Numbered from the stretch's first letter, positions 22,395-32,429 are shown. The stretch is DNA of 64,000 nt from Ixodes scapularis (GCF_016920785.2 NW_024609837.1:41595543-41659542), one strand, 5' to 3'. Numbers and translations: made by a program. Notes: generated by a model from the sequence alone, not told the origin.

Positions 22395-22700
22395 ATGTCC
22401 TGTTTTGAGACCGTGCCGTTTTGTCGCTGTGCTGTTTTGACGCCGTTCTCTTCAGTCTCTGTGCCCTTTTGACGTTGTGCTCTTATGTCGCTGTGCTGTT
22501 TTGACGCTGTACTGTTTTGACGCCGTGCTGTTTTGGCACGTGCTCTTCTGTCGCTGTGCTGTTTTGACGTTGTGCTATTTTTTCGCATGCTATTTTGACG
22601 CGTGCTGTTTTGTCGTCGTGCTGTTTTGACTCTGTGCTGTTTTGACACGTGCTGTTTTGTCGCGTGCTGTTTTGTCGTGTGCTGTTCTGTCATGGTGCTG
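22395..22700 (-). repeat. 15-bp minisatellite, right arm (inverted)
   Basis: Same unit as at 20285-20565, read on the minus strand. Units are more diverged here, with 14-16-bp variants. Confidence 0.9.
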
Positions 22701-22708
22701 TTTCGGGT

Positions 22709-23240
22709 AGCTTGAGTCGATGAAATAAAACGGAGTTTCGTCTCCCAAGTTCTGTGTAGTGACATGGTTGGTGAAGTTTGGCTTGTCCTTTTTTCTTGAG
22801 TCTTGTAGATCTGGTTTCCTGTTGCGGCAAATCAAATGGAAGTGTCCTATTCTTCCGCATTTTTTACAAGTCTTGTTCCTAGCAAAGCAGTTTTCAGGGT
22901 CGTGATTGGTTTTGCCGCAGCGGTGATATGGGGTCCTGCTTGTGCGAGATTTTCCTTTTCCTTCGCTGGCCTTTTTCGGAAGTGACGTCTTGTGTTTCCG
23001 CCCTTCCATCAAGCTATTGACATCTTGTTGGGTCTCGGTATCGCTCCTTATTTCCTTCGCATCCTTCATGGCTACCTCCATCGAAGTGGCAAGATCCACA
23101 GCTGCCTTGAATGTAAGCGTCGGCTATGCCAGCAGCTTTTCGAGATTGTTTCCTTCCTCGATGCCGTCATATTGCTTGTCTCGAAGTCGGTCGTTGAGGG
23201 AAAGCGACACAACAGGTCGTTTAATGTATTATGAAACTTT
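22709..23240 (-). pseudogene. Ty3/gypsy gag, nucleocapsid region
   Basis: Minus-strand frame. It reads TFKAAVDLATSMEVAMKDA (end of the capsid-type region), a basic linker, then two zinc knuckles: the first YHRCGKTNHDPENC has lost its leading cysteine (Y for C), the second CKKCGRIGHFHLIC is intact CxxCxxxGHxxxxC. The paired knuckles and the DETPFYFI sequence before protease are usual for Mag/K02A2.6-like gypsy elements. Above about 23100 only a shifted fragment (DRLRDKQYDGIEEGNNLEKL) remains; the rest of gag, the 5' LTR and primer site are missing. Confidence 0.85.
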
Positions 23241-23549
23241 CTAGAACCAAGCTATTTTGTGTTTTTCGTCCATGTTTAGTTAGTTTCAAACAAAAACTGA
23301 ATTTTCACCCTTACAATCTAAAGAGATAAGTATTTCAAGCTAATTTAACGCTTAGTTTTTCTGAACGTAATGAACCTCCATAAATAGACTACTTGGCAGT
23401 AGCAAAGAGGACATCAATTTGCTGTTTGTTGCGGTTCATTCTTTTCACACGAAGATTTCGGCATGCACTTCTTGAATCGCATCGGATATCAAATGGCACA
23501 TGAAGTGTTCAAATGTTTTTCCCAACAAGACTGTTTGTTGTTCTTCCAG
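23241..23549. other. Unassigned; ends in a splice acceptor
   Basis: A/T-rich sequence ending GTTGTTCTTCCAG at 23537-23549, a good pyrimidine-rich acceptor before the transporter-like exon. Confidence 0.45.
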
Positions 23550-23811
23550 GAGCCGGTTACCATATGGTCATAGTGAAGAACCCCGTTTGCAACGTTCGCA
23601 CCCTGCTCAAAGTGGTGGCGGCATTCGCGCCCTCCGCTGATATGAAAAGCAACGTGGGCACCGAACTGTCTCTCCACATCTCGTGCCTCGATCAGCCTTT
23701 CTTCAAGAACCTGATCAGCTACCTGTAAGACAAGAAGAAGAAGTTCGAAATCTCCAGCTTCGGCGTCTCTGTCACCACGCTAGAAGAGGTCTTTGTAAGG
23801 TAGACCTTTTT
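23550..23811 (+). pseudogene. ABCA-type transporter exon with an in-frame stop
   Basis: The exon starts after the acceptor AG at 23548-23549, splitting a glycine codon. It encodes GAGYHMVIVKNPVCN, a VRTLLKVVAAFAPSADMKSN stretch, VGTELSLHISC and, after a gap, FEISSFGVSVTTLEEVF. This is the regulatory segment that follows the first nucleotide-binding domain of ABCA transporters (GxGYHMxxVK ... NxGxELS ... FGxSxTTxEEVF). The frame is kept throughout, but codon 60 is TAA (SYL-stop-DKKKKFE), where relatives have an acidic residue. Donors fit at GTAAGG (23800s, after EEVF) or GTAGAC just after. No other ABCA exon is seen here. It is either one exon of a pseudogene or an isolated duplicated exon; an alternative is that GTAAGA at the stop acts as an early donor. 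Confidence 0.75.
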
Positions 23812-24378
23812 AATTTTATTTTTATCCTTATTAACTTGATGGCAGGCCGAAAGCGAATAAGGACTTGCGAAAGCTTCTTACTGGGATATGTTATTAAAAC
23901 TATTCATCATTAGTTTTACGAAATGCACATACTGACTATCAACTGTTAATAGAACGAGAATGTTCTTTGTCGTCTTGTCCTCTGTTATAGTTTGTGTCAT
24001 GACCTGTGTCCGTTTTTGTTCTTGTTAATGTATGACTTATACCGAGTGAACAGAGCCCTACTGGTCGTTATATAAAAACATGTAATTAATGTATGCCACA
24101 CTCTTCGATAAACACGGGCAGGACGTAAGAGCGTAGGGTGTTACCCGGGGTTAATTTCTGCATAGTTCCGGCAGAATGTAGAAACTAGTTATGTCTACTG
24201 TAATAAACCAGTAATGTCACTAACTAACATGAAATATGACGGGCTGTTTAGAACATGTATAACAAAACAATATATACCTAAAAACAGCAACAACGTCCGT
24301 TGTTGCTGTTTTTCACTGAGGGTTTTTTTCTTCTCAGTTTTATACCCGCGCCTTCGGCCTCCCGCCACCATGCCCGTT
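23812..24378. other. Unassigned; contains a quasi-palindrome
   Basis: AAAAACAGCAACAACG at 24280-24295 is inverted at 24298-24313. No gene recognised. Confidence 0.5.
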
Positions 24379-24400
24379 ATATATATATATATATATATAT

Positions 24401-24562
24401 TGTGGAGGGCCCCGTGGGGGCCCACTTCGTTCTTTTTTACTTCCTCTTTTAACTCGCAGCACCATCGCCATTCGCCATGCACAAGCGCTGTTGTGGTCGC
24501 GAGCACGCGTGATTAAAGACTTTCCATCTGAGACATCGGAGTCGCTTGACGTTTTTTCTACA
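24401..24562 (+). repeat. 5' LTR of miniature element
   Basis: Starts TGTGGAGGGCCCCGTGGGGG and ends GACGTTTTTTCTACA. GATTAAAG at about 24511 occupies the usual polyadenylation-signal region. Confidence 0.85.
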
Positions 24563-24565
24563 AAC

Positions 24566-24583
24566 TGGTGACCCGGACGTGAT
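24566..24583 (+). other. Primer-binding site, tRNA-Trp type
   Basis: TGGTGACCCGGACGTGAT lies three bases after the LTR. It equals the complement of the 3' end of tRNA-Trp used by CsRn1-type gypsy elements and avian retroviruses, with one change (G for C at position 10), from memory. Confidence 0.75.
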
Positions 24584-25207
24584 TTGCTCCGAGCATCTGT
24601 CATCCAAGTGAATGTTCTCCGCGACCTGGGACCTGGGACACACGATGCGGCTTCGGACGAGGGGCGGAGGTCAGTAGCGTCTTCCTCAGGCTCGGCCTCC
24701 GCACCTGCGGCCTGCATTACCTCATCTCCCATTGCGTCTTTCGCCGGCGCGTCGGGACGCATCCACTTCGCTCGTCCCTGCCGGCTCGGCACGCTGGCCT
24801 GCGGCTCTACCTTCGCTGCTGCCGTGATTGGTCTGCCACCGGCTACGGCGCGTCGTTGACCGTCAAGGGCAGTGCGGCTGCTGAGTCGTAGAACATCAGC
24901 GTCGCCCGTCAGCTCAACACCGCGACTCTGAGGAATGTACCTGCAGCGACCCCACGGCTGGTCGCATCATTCTGCGATTCTGAGGTTTACTTCCAGCCAC
25001 CGGCGAGTGCCCGCTGTTTCCGCTGGCGGCAACTACGGGAGCATGGCACGCAGTCGATCCCCTTTGGCTGCAGCCTGCCAGAGGCCAGCCCACTTTGATC
25101 TCAGCGGTCATCGGACGCTGCCTCGGCCCTATTACCACGCTCAGTTCAACTTCGCCGGCCTCTCAGTCCATCACCTGCAGCCAGTTCCCGACCGCAGGCA
25201 ACGTTTC
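24584..25207 (+). other. Interior of miniature element
   Basis: GC-rich. Frames at 24584-24859 (ATG immediately after the primer site) and 24935-25210 are open and rich in A, S, P and R but match no gag motif. The second ends in TAG just before the purine tract, where a full element's last frame would stop, so this is probably an internally deleted derivative. Confidence 0.55.
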
Positions 25208-25220
25208 TAGGGGGGAGCCC
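25208..25220 (+). other. Polypurine tract
   Basis: TAGGGGGGAGCCC directly precedes the 3' LTR. Confidence 0.7.
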
Positions 25221-25381
25221 TGTGGGGGCCCCGTGGGGGCCCACTTCCTTCTTTTTTACTTCCTCTTTTAACTCGCAGCACCATCGCCATTCTCCATCCA
25301 GAAACGCTGGTGTTGTCGCGAGCGCGCGTGATTAAAGACATTCCATCTGAGACATCGGAGTCGCTTGACGTTTTTTCTACA
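25221..25381 (+). repeat. 3' LTR of miniature element
   Basis: Matches 24401-24562 along its whole length; followed by (TA)n at 25382-25402. Confidence 0.85.
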
Positions 25382-25402
25382 TATACATATATATATATAT
25401 AT

Positions 25403-25875
25403 TGTGACGTCACGAGAATCACAAGGGTGGAGGGAGGGAGGGGGAGGAGGAGGGAGGCCCCATTCCCGGCATGAGCGGCGTCGCCGTCGGCGTAACCGTG
25501 CATTGCACTATGGGACATTTCCCATAATGATGTCACACGTGACATCATGTGTGACGTCACAAGCGTCCCGAGTAACGCCACGAAGGTCACTCATGAAGGT
25601 CACGAACTTCACAGTACCCTTCAGGGGGCCTTCACGAGGGAGGAGGGAGGGAAAAGAGGAGGGGAGGAGGAGGAGGGTTAGGAGGAATGGAGGGGAGGAG
25701 AAGAGGAGGAGGATGGAGAAGGAGGGGATGGGGAGGAGGACGAGAAAAGGAGGAGGGGAGAAAGTACAAAGGAGAAAGAGAGAATGCCCTCCTCTCCGCA
25801 CCCTCGCCTCTTCTCCTCAAGAGCTGCGCTCTAATTCGGCATTACAGAGAATCGTAAACGTCTTTCATTTTTTTT
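25403..25875. repeat. Second copy of the GGCGTC/TGACGTCA/purine/GAGCTGCGCTC repeat
   Basis: GCGTCGCCGTCGGCGTAACCG and the following CATTTCCCATAATGATGTCAC block match 2385-2450. A purine tract of about 190 bases follows (25610-25795), then AAGAGCTGCGCTCTAA at 25819-25834 and the shared right flank. It lacks the CTAAATTTAG array present in the first copy. Confidence 0.8.
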
Positions 25876-27125
25876 CAAGCTTTCACTCTAAATTTTTGAG
25901 CATATAGAATCACGTGGTGTTCACCTGCTACGTCGCGTGCGAGGTACGCGACGTCTTCAACTAGTGGCAGGTGACATCATTATTCAGCACGATCAACTAA
26001 TTAAAGCCAAATATCCGGAAGATCTTGTGTGTTCCAGAAATCTTTCAATCGATCGGATATTCGGTCGATTGATTGAAAGTGCACTTCTTTTGAAGCACAC
26101 CTTGAGTAATGTGTTTTTTTTTTTCATTGTTTTTTTTTATTCATTTATACCAAAGGCTAGCACTGAATGAAACCACCTGTTCATGTTCGGTGCCACAGTC
26201 ACCGAAGCATGAGTTTTCAAAGCTGTTATTGAAGGCTATTTTATCTCCAGTGACCTGAATATATTGTTTCGTTATATGTTTTACCAATTTGATGTATTTG
26301 TTTTAGGACATCCTCTCTTTTTTGTGACGCCCTCTGGGCCTTGGAAGATATTTAAACAAATAAAAAGTATAACCTTGCCGAAGAAGACCCATTTGACCTG
26401 CATTCAATATGTACACTTTGAGCGTGCAAAGGTTTAGACAATCCCCAAGTAATTCAACGTGAATGTAGTCTTTTCCCCCTTCTTATGACAGATGAGACTG
26501 TCAGTTTGTCTCTGCGGGAAGAATAATAATATACATTGTGAGTGCTCCGTCGGGCTATCGATTCAGTATGTTTCCCGCCAAAAAAACAAAAACAAAAAAC
26601 AATATATGGAATCTTTTTTTGACCGCTGGAGTTTGACTGCTGGAGGGAAGTTTTCAGTACACCCAGCCATTCAAACAGTCTTTTTCTTGTACGTCTTTGT
26701 TATTGTGAAGCTCGTGAGCATCTGTTTCAGAAAAACAAAGTTGCAGTGATACAAAAACGCAAGCATGATCGAAAAAGTTTCGACTCCCACGAGATCAAAA
26801 GTGCTCCAAGTAATGTTTCGCCTCAGTAACTTTTTTTTTTTTATCCGAGGTTGCAATTGCTTCCTGGTGCCTGAGTTGTCTCAGAAAAGTCTTTTTTTTT
26901 GTCTACTCTTTTCGTGCTTACGGTTGTGTGATTCATTTTTTTCTGTAATTTTACTTTTTCGCAGAGGCAGTGCGTCTATTTGTGAAGTACGTCAATAAAA
27001 CATGGTGGGAGAAGGGGTTATACGCGGAAGCGATGTGTTGCGGCAAATGGTGAGCTCCTACTACTGTAATTCCAATAGAAAAAAAAAGGGCGACAGTGAA
27101 ACAGCAAAAATAAATCCGATGTTTA
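25876..27125. other. Unassigned; possible LINE tail near 26350
   Basis: TTCAATCGATCG / CGATTGATTGAA (26044-26076) form an imperfect stem. CCTCTGGGCCTTGGAAGATA followed by AAACAAATAAAAAG at about 26327-26367 resembles the 3' tail of tick CR1-like elements. No gene supported. Confidence 0.45.
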
Positions 27126-27128
27126 TGC

Positions 27129-27580
27129 TATAATGTCACGAATGATAATTGATGAGGCACCAAAAACGAAAGAAAACAAACAAAAAAAAACGGTTCAAGC
27201 GCAGGCGAGCTGGTGTAAGTTTCCGTTTTTCGAACCACAGTCTCAGGTTTCAAACATCCAGAAGAAAACTATACGTTTAATGGGAGAAACTCTTAGCCAA
27301 AGCGAAATAGAAAAAGGGATTGCGTCGCAGGCGTCGATGGCGGCCAAACTGCAGGATCGAACGCTGGGGCGAGACTGACTCGTCCGGCTCGCCACGCGGA
27401 GCCCCTTATGTACACATGTGGGCTTCTGGAACATTCGGTGCAGAACATTCGGGACTCCATCAGACGATAATGTTCTCGAACTTGCGAGAACGCCAAGTTC
27501 AAAGAATAAATAAAAGAACATTCCGCTGACTGTAACCATTCGGCCACGCTCGCGCTCACTCGGCGACGCGAGTGATTACT
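27129..27580 (-). repeat. Gypsy family LTR, copy A (3' LTR, minus strand)
   Basis: Read on the minus strand it starts after the purine tract AAAAGGGGGTGGAGGGGG and ends TTCGTGACAT. Blocks shared with the other copies are GGCCGAATGGTTA (tRNA A-box-like, 27531-27549), a GTTCGAGAACAT block, GGAGTCAGYCTCG-like sequence, GCCATCGACGCCTGCGACGC and CCCATTAAACGT. About 450 bp; serves as the unexpanded reference for copies B and C. The tRNA B-box part is absent. Confidence 0.75.
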
Positions 27581-27734
27581 CCCCCTCCACCCCCTTTTAA
27601 AAAGAGCATCTTGCCAATGCAGCTTGCCGGGAATGAATCAGAAAAACGAACCAAAATAATGGGAAACTACAGAGGCTTGCAAAACACAGTTCTATCGAGC
27701 ATAGTAGAAAAACAAAGTTTACAATCGTATGATT

Positions 27735-29310
27735 GTAGTACGGCTTGAGGCGCATGACATGAACGACTTCTGGTCGTGGAGGGCGGCGTGATGAAGTTCG
27801 TGTTTCGTCGAGTATCACCTCGTAATTCAGATCCCCGAGTCGACTAAGCACTTTGTAGGGTCCGAGTAAGCGCTTCAAGAGTTTCTCACTTAGCCCGCGT
27901 CGTCATATTAGAGTCGAGACCCACACACGGTCTCCTGGCTTGCAGCAACGTCGATCCGTCGAAGGTTGTACCGGGTAGCGTTGGCACGTTGTTGATATTG
28001 AATCCGGATTCGGGCGAGCTGGAGGACCTCTTCTGCTCGTTGTGCAACCACCTGGGCGTCGTCACTTCCGTCGCCAGCTGGCCCGTGACGTAGCATGGCG
28101 TCAAGCATCGTAATCACCTTGCGGCCATGTACCAGCTGGAATGGCGTAACACCAGTGGTCGCTTGAACGGCTGTGTTGTAGGCGAACGTGACATACGGCA
28201 GAACTTCGTCCCACGTCTTGTGCTCCACGTCGACGTGCATTGACACCATGTAGGCTATTTTCTTGTTTAGGCGTTCCGTGAGCCCATTAGTCTGAGGATG
28301 GTACGCTGTGGTTCGCCGGTGGTTTGTGTGGCTGAGACGGAGATCTCTTGCATTAGCTGTGCCATGAACGACGACCCGTGATCTGTAATCAGAACTTCAA
28401 GGGCGCCGTGCCGGAGGACGATGGACTTGATGAAAAACTTGGCGACTTCCACAGCAGTCTCTGAAGGAAGGGCTTTTGTCTCGGCGTATCGGGTTTGATA
28501 ATCTGTGGCTACGATTACCCAACGGTTTCCCAAGGTCGCCTGCGGAAAAGGACCAAGTAGATCCATTCCTATCTGCTGGAACGGTGTGGTTGGCGGTGGA
28601 ATTGGGTTACAGGAGGGCTGCCTGTTTCGTTGTCAATTTCTTTCGTTGCTGGCACTCGTGGCATGATCGGGTAATAGAGGTGTATAGTTTTCGGGAGCTT
28701 GGGCCAGTAATACGTTTTACAAATACGGGCCAGTGTCCGGCTGTAGCCGAGGTGTCGGAACTTCGGGTCGTCGTGACATGCTTAATAGATCTCTTCTCGA
28801 AGGTCGGTCGGGATTACCAGCAGCCACGGCGAGTTGTTGTTCCCGAAGTTCTCTTTGTAGAGTACACCTTGTCGAATGGTGAAGGTCGGTAGGGCTCGTG
28901 AGAAAAGACGTGGAATGGTACTCCCACGCCATTCCAGGTGTTCTATTAGTGCGCGAAGGTCAGGATCGGCTCGTTGAAGTGCTGCCATGTCGCTGACATT
29001 TACTTCGCCGAGACAACAATCGTTGTCGTCGTCGTCGGTGCAGGCGGGTACGGCTTCGACGGGAGCTCTTGACAATGAGTCGGCGTCACTGTGCTTATGG
29101 CCGGACTTGTACACCACGGTCATGTTGAACTCTAGTAGTTGGAGACTCCATCGAGCGAGGCGTCCTGACGGGTCCTTGAGGTTGGCAAGCAAGCAGAGCG
29201 AATGATGGTCACGGACTACGCGAACGGGCTCCCGTACAAGTACGGTCGAAACTTTGTGATTGCTCAGTCGACCGAAAGGCATTCTTTTTCAGTCGTGGAG
29301 TAATTTCTCT
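27735..29310 (-). pseudogene. Ty3/gypsy relic A: RNase H end and integrase
   Basis: Minus-strand pieces in order: shifted RNase H (EKNY...TEKEC, then RDHHSLCLLANLKDPSGRLA and SGHKHSDADSLSRAP), the integrase zinc-region edge, and the catalytic core PFPQATLGNRWVIVATDY ... VLITDHGSSF, giving the first two acidic residues of DDE. The third (NGLTERLN in relatives) lies in a shifted frame. Then YVTFAYNTAVQATTGVTPF and the GPY-type module LGPYKVLSRLGDLNYEVI, ending PEVVHVMRLKPYY. At least four frameshifts. It is 5'-truncated inside RNase H. Same family as relics B and C. Confidence 0.9.
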
Positions 29311-30032
29311 CCACCTTAGACTGCGCACATCGCCGCTCGTTCCGCTCCCGTTCTTCTTCCTCCGGAGAAAGGTTGCCGCCATCAATGAGCAACGGCGGCA
29401 ACCAATTGTCTTGTTGCCGCCGTCGCTCATAGATGGCGGTAACTGTCCGGAGATCGGTGTCATCATTTTTTTTTTCTTCTGGTGGACATGATCATGGGAA
29501 ACTTAGCGCTTAACAGCTCCGCTGTAATAAAGAACATCCCAGGTACTCGAGTGAAACGGAGGCCGCTTGGCGAAATACATCGGCGTTTAAATACGTCTCT
29601 GCTCGGTTTCAGGTCCGACCGCGTGCCGACGGTATTCGATACGACGGGGTCATTCGTGCAGCATCAAAAGTGTATCGTCACGTCACTCGTTTTCTTTGCG
29701 GGTTTGCTCTAACCGGCTGAACCAATGACGAACTGAAAAAGGGGGGGGGGGGGGGGGGGGGAATAAAAAAAGCGCGAAATAAAAAAAAAAGAACGCGGTA
29801 TAAAAAAAGCGCAGGTTGACGGCGCATTCAGGGTGCATGATTGACATGGCCGGAGGCCGCTACCCCAACAAAAGCGGCGAGCGCCGTGACGACGCACTTT
29901 TGCCGATGCTTAATTGACTCCTTCGGGTCGTTCTCGTCGTGCTGCGGTCGGGCTAAACAGGAACGGAGTATAGACTTTTTTTCGCAAGGACGCCGCCATC
30001 TTCAATTCCGTTATTCCGGTGTGGGTGAAAAC
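29311..30032. other. Unassigned; short inverted repeats and poly-G
   Basis: GGTTGCCGCC / GGCGGCAACC (29372-29402) and a diverged repeat of it to 29435 form hairpins. A run of 21 G lies at 29741-29761, followed by poly-A. No gene recognised. Confidence 0.5.
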
Positions 30033-30181
30033 AGTAGCTGCGTTCGATTTAACTCCACCACCTGCACCGGTGCAGAAAAGTGTATGACAATGCAGTTCCG
30101 GTATGTGTAATGAGATACGACCAGAAGTAGACTGCCCTACACCTTTCTGCACCGGTGCAGGAGGCGAAGGTAAATCGAACG
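30033..30181. mobile_element. MITE with GCGTTCGATTTA ends
   Basis: GCGTTCGATTTAACTCC at the left and TAAATCGAACGC at the right are inverted; inside both ends is CTGCACCGGTGCAG, itself a perfect palindrome. No coding capacity. The target duplication is unclear. Confidence 0.7.
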
Positions 30182-30989
30182 CAACTATTGTTTTGCCATC
30201 GTCACGCCAACAGGATATAAGCGTAAGCGTCACCCATTCTTGTTATGCCTCCCCTCTATAATTATTTTTTTTTAGAGTGTCTAGAACCCCACGTGGGGAC
30301 GTAGCCAAGACGGGAGGAGATGAGGCTCCATTCACGCACTACGTCACTTCCTGCGTGGAGGGAGCCAGTTCTTCTCCCGTCTTCTCTCCGTCCACTGATA
30401 AATCAACTTCCGGTCTTGCCTCCCATTGTTTTGCTATGTGCTCGGAGGCCATTTCTCCTTGCGTTCCTGCCCTACCCGGACTGCTGTACCCGCCCGATTT
30501 TCCGCAAGCGGGTTTGACTATCTCTGAAGCGTTTTTTTTTTTGTACATTGAACAGAAATTTATTGCGTACATGGGTACAGAAATCCAGACACCGCGAGCG
30601 TGCGCGCAAGTCAAGGACGTTCGGAGGGGTGGGCTCGCACTTGTCCCCTTCGATGAACATAAGCTCACACTAAAACGCCTCGAACCAACACTGTAAAAAA
30701 TTTCCGTAATTTTACAAACACTTTGTCGTAATTCTGACGGACAGTGTGTCCGTTTCTTACTTAACGGACATAAAACCCGTTTTTCGTTAGGTTGAATAAA
30801 ATAGTACAGTTGTGTGCCAAAGAGTACCATAGTAGAGGGTAAAAGCGTTAGAAGTGCTTTTATCGTCTAATCCTGCTAAAAGCAATTTGTTATAGTAAAG
30901 AGGCCAAAGACTATACCAAGAAACCCGCAGTACCCTGCAAAAGGAACAAATAAAAGTGGGGGGAACACCAAATAGAAATCAAGTAAAAG
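30182..30989. other. Unassigned; CACTGTAAAAAATTT end at 30690
   Basis: CACTGTAAAAAATTTCCGTA at 30690-30709 matches the inverted form AAAATTTTTTACAGTG near 44075-44092, so one end of the same small DNA-transposon family lies here. No gene supported. Confidence 0.45.
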
Positions 30990-31480
30990 TCTGCAATTCA
31001 CGTTAAAGCACATAGGCACTGCTCTACCTCAGTGGGAGTGAAGGTAGCGAGTTTCCTGTCTACAGATGTTTTCGAGCTTGTGATGATTGTTAGGGGGGTT
31101 CTGCGTGAGTGCATATAAAGGGATTGCCAGAACAGTGAAGACCACACCAAGAAGGAAGGCTGTTGCTCTACAGTACGAAACGGTTGAAAGGCACCAGCCC
31201 AATTCTTGCAAACAACTCCCCTCAGTGCTGTCTCATGAACTTGCAGTTCCACAACGCTGTTTAGGAGGCATAATAAGACAACCCGCTGGAGGGCCACACT
31301 TGAGATCAACTCTGGTCGTCCATTGAAGGGCCAGAATTCTAGCCAATGTCAAAGCAGTGAGTGATCCGGAGTGAGCTTGGCTGCCGAAGAATAGTGTATA
31401 GTTGCCCTTCGATGAACACTTTCAACTGGTCTTACAAGATCAACCTCACAGGAGTCTCATATGGAGCTGCAATACTTTAG
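30990..31480 (-). pseudogene. CR1/Jockey-like LINE, carboxy-terminal RT region
   Basis: Minus-strand reading from 31480: ALVLPHLKYCSSIWDSCEVD, then LVRPVESVHRRATIHYSSAA, the L(V/E)Y(C/A)SxxWDP ... xxVQRRA pattern of LINE reverse transcriptases after the thumb, followed by an open stretch to 30998 with LPSW-like ends unclear. Two shifts. It belongs with the RT core relic at 31770-32130 and the ORF1 relic upstream. Confidence 0.65.
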
Positions 31481-31507
31481 GTGTGGCAGGACCAGGGCTG
31501 TGAAAGG

Positions 31508-31761
31508 CATGGGCATACCAACCGGGTGGTCAAGGGGGGCGCTTGTCCCCCAGTTCTTAGAGTGGGGGGGGGGCAAGTCATGTGTTTTGCCCCCCCCCCC
31601 CTCCTAAAACAGCCACCACTGGGCAGGGCGAACACTGGCTGGCAGCGCCCAAGGGATACCAAGGGCACCGCTCCTTGGTCCCGGGGGGGAGGAGGGGAGG
31701 GGAAGGGGGTTTAGTTTGCCCCCCCCCCCCCCCCACTCAAAACCAAGTTGGTACGCCACTG
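31508..31761. mobile_element. hAT-like MITE with C/G runs, 8-bp target duplication
   Basis: GTGAAAGG at 31500-31507 is repeated at 31762-31769. Ends are CATGGGCATACCAAC and, inverted, CAGTGGCGTACCAAC, resembling the CAGTGGCGTA ends of many hAT MITEs. Inside are facing G and C runs (31562-31602, 31683-31735) that can pair. It splits the LINE relic, whose similarity continues on both sides. Confidence 0.8.
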
Positions 31762-31769
31762 GTGAAAGG

Positions 31770-32135
31770 CACGTAAGTCTTTTATCGCCTGGTCTACTGG
31801 ACACGCTAAGTACAAAACCCAGTGTTCCGCACGTTTTGAAGAAAACTGTTGTCAGGCTCTGCGAAGAAGCATAGCTGGCTGTAGACCTTGTCAATGTTGT
31901 TCTGCAAACCCTGGTGGTTTCTGGGGCCACCTGATAAGCGGCACCAGTATCAGGTCGTCCGTAACAGCAGTGGAGTTGATTGCAGGGATCACGATTAATA
32001 AACATGTTGAGAACAAGTGGACTGAACACACTGTACCGTCGAACTGTCGAGTATTTGGGGCCACTGGAAATGGTTCCATGGTATACACTGCACTCCGAGC
32101 GACCCAACTTGAAGACGTCTAGTATGCACACATTT
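31770..32135 (-). pseudogene. LINE reverse-transcriptase core relic
   Basis: Minus-strand frames give FSPLVLNMFINRDPCNQLH and, one frame over, TDDLILVPLIRWP. The order xxSPxLFNxFIN ... YADDLILV of a LINE palm is recognisable, with the catalytic YADD degraded to VTDD. Highly decayed; identification depends on position between the ORF1 relic and the carboxy-terminal part. Confidence 0.55.
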
Positions 32136-32429
32136 AATTAAATCATGTTAATGAGCACCAGTGGCTCGGTGGGCAGGTCATAGGACTCAGCTTTCATGGA
32201 AGCCAGGTAGCATGCACAGTATAGCAGCCCCTTGCCATGCTTGTGAGAGGTTCCAGCTCCAGGTCGTGGCGTCGCCAAAAGGGTAGTAGAAAAGGTACCA
32301 CGACCAGCACACCCCTACAGTTCTTAGCACGATCCTTTCTGTAAGCAGTGTGCTCCACTGTAGCAATTGTCAAGGTGACTGCCATAAACCGAATCCTGCA
32401 TCCACGCTTTAAATGCCGCTAGAACTGTT
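32136..32429. other. Unassigned spacer within the LINE relic
   Basis: No motif recognised; presumably decayed LINE or an insertion. Confidence 0.35.

Larger units (their letters stand above)
20285..22700. mobile_element. Foldback (TU/FB-like) element with 15-bp minisatellite inverted ends
   Basis: TTTCGGGT at 20277-20284 is exactly duplicated at 22701-22708. The element's left arm (20285-20565) is about 18 copies of a 15-bp unit close to AAAACAGCACGCGAC; the right arm (22395-22700) is the same unit in opposite orientation (GTGCTGTTTTGTCGC). Removing the element and one duplication restores the gypsy frame ...FYFIDSSYPKPITVTVE. An 8-bp duplication and long inverted ends built of tandem repeats match foldback transposons. 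From memory, sea-urchin TU elements also use 15-bp outer repeats and 8-bp duplications. The middle (20570-22390) has no recognisable transposase. Related to hAT by duplication length only. Confidence 0.85.
24401..25381 (+). mobile_element. Miniature LTR retrotransposon (TRIM/LARD-like)
   Basis: Two direct terminal repeats (24401-24562, 162 bp; 25221-25381, 161 bp) begin TGTGG and end TCTACA. After the first is a primer site, before the second a purine tract, and both flanks are the same (TA)n sequence. The 658-base interior encodes no gag or pol, so mobilisation would need proteins from another element. The repeats differ at roughly ten sites, including the first GGAGG/GGGGG, so insertion is not very recent. 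The overall plan is that of terminal-repeat retrotransposons in miniature or LARDs. Confidence 0.85.

Noticed and set aside
20285..22700. CRISPR-like arrays
   Set aside because: Units are contiguous 15-mers without spacers and occur as inverted arms of one insertion in a eukaryotic context.
24566..24583. Avian-type retrovirus because of the tRNA-Trp primer site
   Set aside because: The same primer type is used by CsRn1-like Ty3/gypsy elements; there is no envelope or other coding sequence.
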